DNA of 64,000 nucleotides from positions 1 to 64,000 of the forward strand of contig SRSI01000022.1 in NCBI GenBank assembly GCA_005656395.1, in the 5' to 3' direction. The translations under genes were made by a program, and so were the position numbers. Positions 40,062-49,055 of the stretch are shown piece after piece; the stretch's first letter is position 1, and every line of letters begins with the position of its first letter. The DNA is from Strongyloides papillosus. Its lineage: Eukaryota; Nematoda; Chromadorea; Rhabditida; Strongyloididae. Below the pieces are notes generated by a model. It saw nothing but the letters and a program-made list of their open reading frames with translations, ran no database searches and was not told the origin of the DNA.

Positions 40062-40164
40062 TGTTAGCGTAATATTCAGTGATTTTATTAATATGAATAC
40101 AATGTACAGTAGCAGTCGGTTGTGCCTCATCATACCAAAGACATTCATTATGATATCGCTGACA
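40062..40164 (-). repeat. 5' LTR of element C
   Basis: 103 bp, TG...CA; see 36316-36418. Confidence 0.9.
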
Positions 40165-42124
40165 GTTATCTTTACAAAATATCTATAAAAATACTATTAA
40201 ATCATGAAATAAACTTCTTAATTGGATATCTAGACAAGGAGAAAAATATTCAATAATCCAATTCACTGTACTTTAAAAACTTCAAATATATTGTGGCGGA
40301 AATCTCTAGAATTCAAAAGTATTTGTTATCAAATTTGCAGATGAGAGATAAGACTCTCAAAGCTTTCAAATATATTTCTCCACTATTTTTCGGTATTTCT
40401 ATGATATCACCATCTGATCCAGACAAGTATGATTACTACAGTAATCGTATGTGCCATTCAAATGTGATCATACCATCTCTCGAGACAAATTGAGTTAATG
40501 TTTTAGCATATTTTACATGTACAATATTCATTTTTGTTTTGTGGAAGTTGTTAAGTCATGTCTAAATGGTTTTTACTAGAAAACAGCTTTTAGAAGCATA
40601 GATACTTAGAGTAAAAGAGAAAACAAATGTACAAAGCTTCTAGTCTTCTTGGTAACTAAGACTAATCTATAAGAAATGTAACTAATTAGTGGTTAAATGT
40701 ACTATTTTAAAAAAGTAATTATTTATAACTTTTGCCACTTTTAATTATAATAAAGTGTATAATTAACATTCTTATATATAGAATCAGGAACTCTTGTTAA
40801 TTACAAGGAAAATAATTAAAAAATTGCAGATATGTTCGTTGAATTATTCGGCTTCACTTGCTGTTGCAGCATCACCTAAAGTTTTGTAAATTTCTTCTTT
40901 GGTTTAACACTACTGACTGTTGACTTCATACTATGTGAATTTTATATCTTTTTTTTGTTTTCACTCTAATCCCAAAACATTTTTTATTATTGAGTCTTGT
41001 GTTAAAGTTAAAATAGAAGACATATTCACATTTTTTGCATATCATTTAACAAAACTTCTTTTTACGTTTTGTAATCTTTATTTTTATCATAATATTACCT
41101 ATATTACGTTGCATTTTGCAGAATGAAACTTTGTTGCACTGTTCTTATGCGTACCGAAGAAACTCTAAAAGTATAATAATTTTTCTTAGAAAATTACATA
41201 CCTTGGAGAGATTTTTTAGTTGTATTTACTATATGAGACCTTAATGTTGGTGGTAAAAATTTAGTACTAGATAAATTCCCTAAAAAGCTAAGAATTGTTT
41301 TTCTTCCATCACCAATAGATTCATCAACGGTTATTTCATTAGAAAAAAATAACATTATTTTAATTTATAAAGGTAGTGATATTCTCTCAAAAAAAATCAA
41401 TCGTTTTAATACAAGATAAATTTTAAAATGGTAACTTTGAAATACAGACTAATTAATGTTTTTATAGAATCAATAATGATATTTGTTTAAATTTTTCAAA
41501 CGATAAATAATGTCTCTACAAAGATATTGTATATAAATGTTACATCAAAATGATTATGATTTAGGAAAGGTGTCAAGATGACTAATTGAATATTAAAAAA
41601 ATAGTTTATTTTAACTAATAGAATCCAGAAAGTACTTCCTTTTTATAATTTTTACAAACCTATGAAACCAAGAAAACCTTAAGTGAAATGATATATAAGG
41701 AAAATAGAAATTATCATCAAAAATTGGAAATGAAATTCCTTAGTAGTATTAATCTAACTTTTACTATTGCTACTACCTTATTTAAAGAGGTAAAAAGAGT
41801 AAATATTAATTGAAATTAAACTAAAATAAATTTTAATATGATGATGATAATGGTACTCAATATAACAATTAACATGTTGGTGAAAATTATGAAGCAATTC
41901 CAGCAAATTATTATAGAAATGGAAGTGGACGTTTAAAAACAACAGCAACAATGGTTATATTTTACAACAATCCAGCTTCATTGAAATTAAAAAAATGATT
42001 TATCGTAATATTTTATCCAATAAAAAATAAATTTTAACATTTAACTTCTAGTATGTTTTAGACATACTTAACATTTTCCCCATACTCTAAATTTATCAAA
42101 GTCAATCTGATATAAATATTCCCA
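40165..42124. other. No confident gene; one possible minus-strand exon
   Basis: Mostly AT-rich. On the minus strand about 41345-41198 is open (EITVDESIGDGRKTILSFLG, LPPTLRSHIV) and ends at a GTATGT donor-like site, so an exon of an unrecognised gene is possible. The plus-strand frame at 40293-40493 (66 aa) matches nothing known to me. Confidence 0.3.
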
Positions 42125-43549
42125 TTAGATGCTTGAAAGACCTAAAGAACAAATTTTATGAAAACACGGTCCCATTACATAAAATTCAACACTTTCAGGT
42201 GAAATTTTTGAATGCATAAAATTAGTTTTAAAGAAAACTTTCTGTACAGAGTATTGCTTACCACCAACTGTTGTGAAGTAACTCCCTGAGACAATATCTT
42301 GAGTAATATCACCTTTAAAAATGGAGAGCCTAGACAAATCTAAATCATAGTATTCTTTATGGAAGTAAAATGACACATAACGGATGAAGTATAAATTTGC
42401 TTGTCATATAATATTCCCCAATTCACCACCAACTTTTTTTCCTACTTTTTTGATTAATTAATTAATAAATAAATGTTTTCTTTTATACAAATTATATTGT
42501 GTTTGCATGTATCATAGGTACCCATATAAATTACCATTAGTTAAATTAACAGCTGGTGTTGTTGTCCATATAAGGTTAAGTTTTCGACTCCAGAATAATA
42601 ATATAGATCCTATCATTTGAAGAAAAGATGTCACTTGCTTTTTTCTGTATTACCATATGAATCATACTCAAAGTTCCAATTTTTCTATGCAAAAAAATGT
42701 AAATAAAAACTAATAGAAAAAAAATTACCTGAAATAGAGATTTATGGAATAATATTTGATGAGAAAGAAGATAAACCAATAATTCCATCATCATTGAATG
42801 GAGATACAATTTCCTTTGATTGATCATCAGTTGGATTGACAGTTGGTACCCATTAAAGGTTAGGTTTTTGACTCCAGAATAATGGTAAAGATCCCCCATT
42901 TGGAGGAAAGACGTCATTTGTTTTTTGTTTAGATCACCATAAAGATCATACCCAAGTATCTATTCTGTCTCAACGTAATTAGCCAGATTACTTCTTGAAT
43001 CAACACCTCTTTTGAAAAATCTAACACCGGCTCTATGAATTGATCTACGTGGTATTAAAATTAGTTTAAATCCAAGGTAATTTATATGTACATAGTCTAA
43101 TTCCTATTGAATCCTGCATGATTAGTGATATATATTTATTAATTCTTGTTTTCCTATGAATGGTGATGCCATATACCTATTCCAAATGAATCCACCATCG
43201 GCTATATCAATAATTAACAGTGATTTATATTCTGGCATATTACAGATAGCTAACCACTGCATTGATCTTGTTAAATCATACTTATTGGAGTAGTAGAATG
43301 AACGATTTGAGATGATGTATTGTATCATATCAATTGACTGTTCCTCATATTATACTCCTCTGTTCCAGGTGTCCTTTTATTAAATGATACCACATCAACT
43401 TCTACTACTTTACATATCTCTGTTCCGTTTAGAAATCCTATAACCTGTGATTTTCTGATGGTAACAAGTAGATTACCCTGATTTGTAAGACAAATACCAA
43501 ATATTACATAAATTGATGATGTCTCAACTTGTGAAAAAAGTATTGGCAA
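42125..43549 (-). pseudogene. SAC1: SAC1-type phosphoinositide phosphatase pseudogene
   Basis: Colinear fragments of the Sac domain. 43549-43325 has the GICL...GNLLVTIRKSQVIGFL region. 43328-43122 reads RSFYYSNKYDLTRSMQWL and GGFIWNRYM. Next, 43075-42960 reads IPRRSIHRAGVRFFKRGVD and NYVETE, followed by TAG exactly where the family has its conserved Gln. A GSLPLFWSQKPNL exon follows, one frame over. 42376-42125 reads VSFYFHKEYYDL and RLSIFKGD but loses the catalytic C-x5-R site, replaced by unrelated residues after FKTNFM. Frameshifts, TAA and TAG mark it as dead. The living enzyme removes phosphate from phosphatidylinositol 4-phosphate at the ER/Golgi. Confidence 0.8.
42585..42965 (-). repeat. 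Tandem duplication of a SAC1 exon
   Basis: About 100 bp encoding the GSLPLFWSQ region occurs twice, near 42860-42960 and 42580-42680 (plus strand phrases ttttgactccagaataatgg and tttcgactccagaataataa). The second is more diverged. Confidence 0.75.
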
Positions 43550-43679
43550 GTATGTATAATCTCAAAAGATAAAAAATAAAATAAAAAAAAAATAATAATA
43601 AGACTACCTTTTAACGTGAATTGATTTGTAAATCCATCAATCTCCGAATATGTGTTAGAAACTAAACTTTTTTCGGGCA

Positions 43680-44005
43680 ATCTTTAGAATACGGGACACC
43701 TTTATATATGTCGTTTAATATGTCACTTTTTTAGCGGTAAAATATATTTCTGTAGTAAATATGCATAAATAACAATATTTAGTAGCATTTGGAAGTAATT
43801 GCAGCAAATTTTTTTTTTGCAGCATTTTTGTTTTTGTGTAAATTTTTATGATTTTTTTGAATAAAATGCGTTATTTTCATTTATTTTATTAAAAGCATGT
43901 ACATTAGCTTTAATAAGGATCGGGTATATATTAAAAAATCTAGAGCATTGTATTCATTACAAAGGCACTGCCGTTGTTAATCACCCCATATAGGAAGTGG
44001 AATGC
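43680..44005. repeat. Dispersed repeat family, copy 2
   Basis: Same order of blocks as 7740-7905 plus 9030-9165, without the mariner: aatctttagaatacggg, tagtagcatttgg, gccgttgttaatcacc. Confidence 0.75.
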
Positions 44006-44041
44006 ATAAGACATTAAAAAAATAATTTATTATTAAAAATT

Positions 44042-44064
44042 GGTGACCCTAAAGAGGGCCGTTG
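44042..44064 (-). other. Short hairpin resembling a histone 3' stem-loop, or a transposon end
   Basis: The minus strand reads GGCCCT-CTTT-AGGGTC followed by ACCA: a 6-bp stem with 4-nt loop, close to the histone mRNA stem-loop, but the loop does not start with T. It lies about 50 bp after the Merlin-type stop, so it may instead be the terminal repeat of that element. Confidence 0.3.
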
Positions 44065-44114
44065 GGTTAAAATTGTTAATACCTAGAGAATCATGGCGGC
44101 AGAATAGAGAAACC

Positions 44115-44660
44115 TTATTCATTTCTAGTTTTATTTGTAACCGGTGAAGCTAATGGGCTACTCAACTGCTCTGTGCTATCTAGATGATGTTGACCATCAG
44201 CCTCTAGATTCTCGACAGTGGGTCTAGGACTGTGTTCGATATCTAACAGGTCAAATGTTTCATCCATTAACTCTGCGTTAGTATCTGAGTCTCGCCATTA
44301 TATATTTTTGAGAGCCCATATTAGCGCTTCAAAACGTCTCCCCATATTTATACGTTTCCATACGAACCCCCACAAATAGTCATCAATAACTTCACGATTT
44401 CTACACCGCAATGGGATCCCCAATTTTATTCCTAACCATGTTCCTTCTATCGTATTCGTGTGAACACGAGTTTCCGGATCACGGAAGTGTAAAGAATGGT
44501 TCACCGTCTCGTGGATGTAAATATATCGTCCTAGCTAAGCGTAGGCTTTCCAACAATCCGTGCGGATAATGGTACCTGGGAGAACATGCTGCCGAATTAT
44601 TGGTATTAAGGCCTCGGCATCCCTGCTTTCAACAACCTTTGCAACTGATCTCCGAGTTTA
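44115..44660 (-). pseudogene. Merlin-type (ISXO2-like) transposase, C-terminal half
   Basis: The minus-strand frame reads AKVVESRDAEALIPIIRQH, IIRTDCWKAYA, then TAG (44535-44537), then ETVNHSLHFRDP, HTNTIEGTW and FVWKRINMGRRFEAL, ending at TAA 44115. D-C-W-x-A-Y, V-N-H-S, H-T-N-x-I-E-x-x-W and the W-R-type end are diagnostic of the DDE_Tnp_IS1595/ISXO2 family; second Asp and final Glu are both present. The N-terminal half with the first Asp is missing. The TAG sits at a variable position between A-Y and L. Confidence 0.85.
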
Positions 44661-44840
44661 AGTGATATAGTGTATAATACCTATAAGAAATGCTATTAAA
44701 AGATTGTAACATATAATATATTAAGGATGAAGTTAAAAATTGTAAGAATAAAATTATAGCTAAAACGTGGTAAAAGAACTTTACTGGTTAATGGTATATA
44801 TATTTACAATAAAAATAAATTTTTTATCTGAGAACTCTTT

Positions 44841-45957
44841 TTAATTTTTTTTCTCTTTCTTTTTTTTTCTTTTTTTGCGGTACTAGTCCTTTTTGTTATG
44901 AACCAGCCTTTGATATTCTTTGCAGTAAGTTTTTTGTTCCCACTACGCCCACTCATATTATTGAGATTCTTGGCATACTTTTCCAGAATGTCGTGACTTG
45001 GATATTTTCCGTTGGAAACACTTAGTCACTCCATCAATTTCAGTACCACTTTTGCTGAAAAGCGGACCCTGGTTTGCCGTGACCTGAAAATCCTGTTTTT
45101 TTGGACTTCTCTCCTCCTCACTGGACGAAGAATTGGGCCTGAAATATCAATAATATCTTGCTGAATATTATCATAGCTGTATTCCATAATCCCTATTCTT
45201 TCATCTTCAAATTCAAAGCTGTCATCCCTTGGTACTGATGGGATATCAAAGCTTTCATTCCTATATGACGTTATTCTGACTCCTCTACTAATTCTTCCGC
45301 CATTTGATTGCATTTGATTATTTATCTTCCCTTTCACTCGGAGAACAGCTTCATGTGGAATTTCTCCATCTGGATAGTTGTTTATTTCGTTAGTGGCACA
45401 CTAAAAAACCATATGTTATATAGGTAAATATTCAAAAACATACCTGAATGACTGGATCTGATGAATACCTACTATCGTTACCAATTTTTGAAACTAAATA
45501 TCTGAAGACATCATCATATGCTTTTTTATTTTGAGTCTTCTTAATATTATCAAAGTCAATTCTATAATAAACAAGAAAAATTATTTTAAAAAAATTTTTA
45601 ACCTAAAAAAGAATATATATTTTTATACCTCGTATGCCTGCAAATAAATGACAGACAGAGGCAATTTCTATGTTCCCATCTGTGAAGTAGGAATGAAATG
45701 AAAAATATTCCTTATTTGAATGTAGAACAAAAACTAAAAAAAAGTACAAATTAAAAATATGATTAATTACCTTGGATATCATTTGTTAAATGTTCTAAAC
45801 TAAATTTTTTCAAGACTTTTCTGCTCACATCCTTGACTAATGTATTTGGATCGTGCACTACACTTTCTTCAATTCCTAACTGAGAAGAGGTTGGATCATA
45901 TGAGTTTATATCATTTGTACTTGGTCTGATTATAACTTCCAAGGTAACTGAATCCAT
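44841..45957 (-). pseudogene. Homeobox-like gene, spliced, with one in-frame TGA
   Basis: ATG 45957 opens MDSVTLEVIIRPS. Exons are separated by short introns: CAAG/GTAATT...TTTTTTTTAG near 45765-45725, and GTATGT...TTTTTTAG near 45445-45402, which joins SRYSSDPVIQ to CATNEINNYPDGEIPHEA. The last part has a homeodomain-like pattern: RQTRVRFSAKVVLKLME, then TGA (45026-45028), then SNGKYPSHDILEKYA, KKLTAKNIKGWFITKR, then Lys-rich residues. W-F-x-x-K/R, Y-P-S and the basic tail fit a divergent homeodomain with an enlarged helix1-2/2-3 region. The TGA cuts the domain after helix 1. Domain call is moderate; the upstream portion is unrecognised. Confidence 0.45.
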
Positions 45958-46073
45958 TATTAGAGAATTAGTGGTTAATATATTTCTAAAATAAATATAA
46001 AATAAAAAACTATTACAAATTTATATTCTACTAACTGGTCTATTTATAATAGTGCAAACCATTTTTTACTTAT

Positions 46074-46210
46074 TGCTGCGTCAAACATGATGTTTGACAC
46101 AAAAAAATAACTATTATATATATAACATGTCTTTATTGTATCTTTAGTTCTTATAATAAAATCATCTTAAGTAACTCATCTTTATTTTATAAGGTGCTTT
46201 TAACACCACA
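46074..46210 (+). repeat. 5' LTR of element E
   Basis: 137 bp, identical to 48515-48651. Contains a palindrome, CAAACATGATGTTTG, near its start. Confidence 0.95.
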
Positions 46211-46224
46211 TGGCGATCCTGGCA
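46211..46224 (+). promoter_or_regulatory. Primer-binding site of element E
   Basis: TGGCGATCCTGGCA directly abuts the 5' LTR and equals the PBS of element C, so both elements are primed by the same tRNA, perhaps a tRNA-Arg type (inference from similar arthropod PBSs). Confidence 0.85.
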
Positions 46225-46656
46225 TCTAAATTTTGAGAAATTACTCTGACAAATAGTTTTAGTTAGTCGTTTTTCCTCATTCCCCTCTTTATTAATTAGA
46301 CACTTCATAAGTCTAAAATTTTCTTAATTTTTTATGTTATTTTGATTACATTTACGATTATAAATTTGTAATCATTATTTTATATCTTACCAATATATTT
46401 CACATATATTATCTATTGTTGTTTCGAATTGTATATAATATCTTACGCATATTCATAACAATTGTATTTCAAAAATATTTCATTGTACTAGATACAAATA
46501 TCTCAAAAAAAAGTATATATACATATGTAAACATATAGTATATACTCCCTTACATTTATTTTATACTTAATTATTTTGTGCTCATCTATTATTTTGTATA
46601 ACTTTCGCTAAGTTAAAACCGACATCGATTGACGTGTTCTTAAGCATTAGGAAATT
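46225..46656 (+). other. Leader of element E
   Basis: 432 bp non-coding sequence from PBS to ATG. Confidence 0.7.
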
Positions 46657-48477
46657 ATGGCAAGTAATCAGATTAAGTTAGACGCGATACCTTTAGATGA
46701 GTTTAAAGGCAATTCAAGAGAATACTTGGATTATCTAAAGAAATTCTTCATTATTAACGATATTAACGTTAAAGAAGACATTGAATATGTTAAACGTTTT
46801 TTAAGAATCCAAAGTAATTTCATCACCACCCTTTTTTTCGATATATACAAAGACATTGAGTCATGGGACAGAAAAGCTGTAGAAGAATTTTGTAGTTCCT
46901 TGATGTCAGATTTTCCCAATAGATCCACAAATGAGTTAACAGACCTAGTCACTGTAGATGAGTATTACGCAATTAATGACATTGAAAAGTTAGTAGTACC
47001 ATCAGACAGCAAAAATGATAAGTCTTTTAAAAATAGTACCTTTCCTCCTGAGTTTAGAGAAGAAGATAAACCTGTTTCCCAGACAGCATCTTCAGAAAAG
47101 GTTAAGGATAAGGTTAAAAACCCTAATATCTCTGATTTGACAGTTAAGATAGATAACATTAAGAGTCTATCAGAGACAGGTACTTCTAAAATAACCTGGA
47201 GTAATAGCAACCTCCAACCAAGTAAAACATTATTAGATAAACATTTTTCATATAGCCTTTCAATTCGTGAGAACAACTTAGATGAGTTAGATGAAAAATT
47301 TGTTGAAAGTATTAATCCTGATACCCAATTAGATAAGCTTAATAAAAAAACTGATAAAATTATCTATCCCACTATGTATGGTGGAACAATTGATAGTAGA
47401 AGAAAGACTAAATCTTCTGATTATTGTCATAATATTTCTTCACCTGTTGACAGAACTGTTGATAGTTGTCATTCGTGTTTAACGATGAGAAAATTTCCTT
47501 ATAAATTGTATGCGTCATGGGTCACTGCTACACACCCTAGGCGAATTAGTTCACTTTATTCATGTTATGTTAGTAACTCAACATTAATTATGCTTGTTGA
47601 TTATCTTTTTAATTTTATGTATGGTCAGGTTTTACCTGATCAATTTTCTCAAGCTATTATTAAATTTTTAAGTCCAACAATGGACGAGTATCCTCTATTT
47701 ATCCTCATCTATGATGCGGAGTCTGCCCTTACTTCTAACACTTTGTCAGAGTTTTTTTCTTCATATAGAATCGGTTTTCACAGTAATTTACAACCTTCTA
47801 ATACTCAGAAAATTACATCTATAAAGTATCGCCTAAAATCAAATGGTCGAAATGAGGGTCATATAAATTCACTTCACAAAACATTTCAAAAAGCTGATCT
47901 ACTGAATATTTTGCCTTTCCAAAGATTGCAATGGGCTACTATTCCATTGAATACCTCTTTATCTAGAACCAAAAATTCGAATGGTGGAAATCAGTTTCTA
48001 CTACCAGCCGAAAAATACTATTTGGATTGGTCAGTTATACTACTTAAACTGCCTACTTTTGAAGAATGCGCTCCGTCTTCACTACATACATCATACACAT
48101 TATCTGACTCAATACTATTGAGCAACAATAAATCAACTGTTAAAGTTCCTGAATCTTCACTAACAACTCCTCCTTTCTTCCCCCCGGAATGTCAACATGC
48201 GTTAGATGAATCTCTTGATAAAAGCCATGTTGAAATTTATCTTAATTCTCTCCAACCGTCTATTAACGTACAGAAAGTGGTAATCAACGTTGATTGTGAT
48301 TATGCATCGGATACCGCTAGTTATGACTGGTATGAAAGAGAGTTTGATAAGAAAGGGAAGTATCCTCACTCTAACTTATGGAAACAAATTGCGGACCTTA
48401 TGCCTTCGTCATATTGGGCTTATCATTGCATAAGAGATGTTTTTCCTCTTCACATGATAATACGGAAGAGTTTTTGA
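46657..48477 (+). CDS. Element E Gag-integrase fusion protein
   Basis: 606 residues, no internal stop, TGA end. Residues 1-100 are Gag-like (IPLDEFKGNSREYLDYLKKF, FLRIQSNFITTLFFDIY, WDRKAVEEFC). Residues about 130-260 are a polar linker. From about 268 an integrase pattern appears: SCHSCLTMRKFP (C-x2-C zinc end), WVTATHPRRISSLYSCYV, LIMLVDYLFNFMYGQVLP (first Asp about 315), FILIYDAESALTSNTLSEFF (second Asp about 351) and GRNEGHINSLHKTF (Glu about 399). The second spacing is 46 rather than the usual 35 residues. The C-terminal 130 residues are unassigned. The protein lacks everything between Gag and integrase, so reverse transcription must be supplied from elsewhere. The integrase call rests on motif order, not on an alignment. 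Confidence 0.75.
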   Translation: MASNQIKLDAIPLDEFKGNSREYLDYLKKFFIINDINVKEDIEYVKRFLRIQSNFITTLFFDIYKDIESWDRKAVEEFCSSLMSDFPNRSTNELTDLVTVDEYYAINDIEKLVVPSDSKNDKSFKNSTFPPEFREEDKPVSQTASSEKVKDKVKNPNISDLTVKIDNIKSLSETGTSKITWSNSNLQPSKTLLDKHFSYSLSIRENNLDELDEKFVESINPDTQLDKLNKKTDKIIYPTMYGGTIDSRRKTKSSDYCHNISSPVDRTVDSCHSCLTMRKFPYKLYASWVTATHPRRISSLYSCYVSNSTLIMLVDYLFNFMYGQVLPDQFSQAIIKFLSPTMDEYPLFILIYDAESALTSNTLSEFFSSYRIGFHSNLQPSNTQKITSIKYRLKSNGRNEGHINSLHKTFQKADLLNILPFQRLQWATIPLNTSLSRTKNSNGGNQFLLPAEKYYLDWSVILLKLPTFEECAPSSLHTSYTLSDSILLSNNKSTVKVPESSLTTPPFFPPECQHALDESLDKSHVEIYLNSLQPSINVQKVVINVDCDYASDTASYDWYEREFDKKGKYPHSNLWKQIADLMPSSYWAYHCIRDVFPLHMIIRKSF

Positions 48478-48514
48478 GTCTTTTGAAATAACTACCTTAT
48501 TCCCCTCCCCCGGA

Positions 48515-48651
48515 TGCTGCGTCAAACATGATGTTTGACACAAAAAAATAACTATTATATATATAACATGTCTTTATTGTATCTTTAGTTCTTATAATAA
48601 AATCATCTTAAGTAACTCATCTTTATTTTATAAGGTGCTTTTAACACCACA
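48515..48651 (+). repeat. 3' LTR of element E
   Basis: 137 bp, identical to the 5' LTR, followed by CTTAT. Confidence 0.95.
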
Positions 48652-49055
48652 CTTATATATATGCATAAATGTGTAAGCTCTGTTAACTGATAGAATGTTC
48701 GAGAATATCTTTAAAAATATATAAAAATTCTTTTGTAAGTTAACTTTAGTTAATAGAAAAATTTTTCGTAAACGTTGATATTATACTATATATTATTGAA
48801 GAAGGGACTACGACGTTACATATTATGTGGGCCTTACAAATAGATTTCAGGGTGATAGCTTCAAAAGGATTTTTTAACTAATTTTTGTTTAGAAAAATAA
48901 AAAATCACACTATACTTAATTAAAAATTTTTATTAAATTAAAATATATGTTATAAGTAATTTAAAAAAGGCCTCACGGAACTGGGGGTCGAAATAATGGA
49001 TTCATAAAATTAAACAACATAATGCATTAAAATTAATCAAATTCATAATTATCAA
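48652..49055. other. No gene seen
   Basis: AT-rich; no shared repeat noticed. Confidence 0.5.

Larger units (their letters stand above)
36316..40164 (-). mobile_element. Element C: compact 3.85-kb LTR retrotransposon
   Basis: LTRs 36316-36418 and 40062-40164 are only 103 bp, TG...CA with TGTTAGCG/CGCTGACA ends, and differ at three positions, all transitions. Gag, protease-RT and RNase H-integrase follow on the minus strand with almost no spacers. All enzymatic motifs are present; the sole lesion is one TAG between RT and RNase H. No target duplication was found. Confidence 0.93.
46074..48651 (+). mobile_element. Element E: young 2.58-kb LTR element encoding Gag joined to integrase
   Basis: Two 137-bp LTRs, TG...CA, identical at every base, flanked by the 5-bp duplication CTTAT (46069-46073, 48652-48656). 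PBS TGGCGATCCTGGCA follows the 5' LTR. One intact 606-codon ORF is present, with no protease, RT or RNase H. Insertion must be very recent. The 12-bp tract before the 3' LTR is pyrimidine-rich on the coding strand, not purine-rich. Confidence 0.95.

Noticed and set aside
40293..40493. 66-aa plus-strand ORF
   Set aside because: No recognisable domain or splice context; length is within chance.
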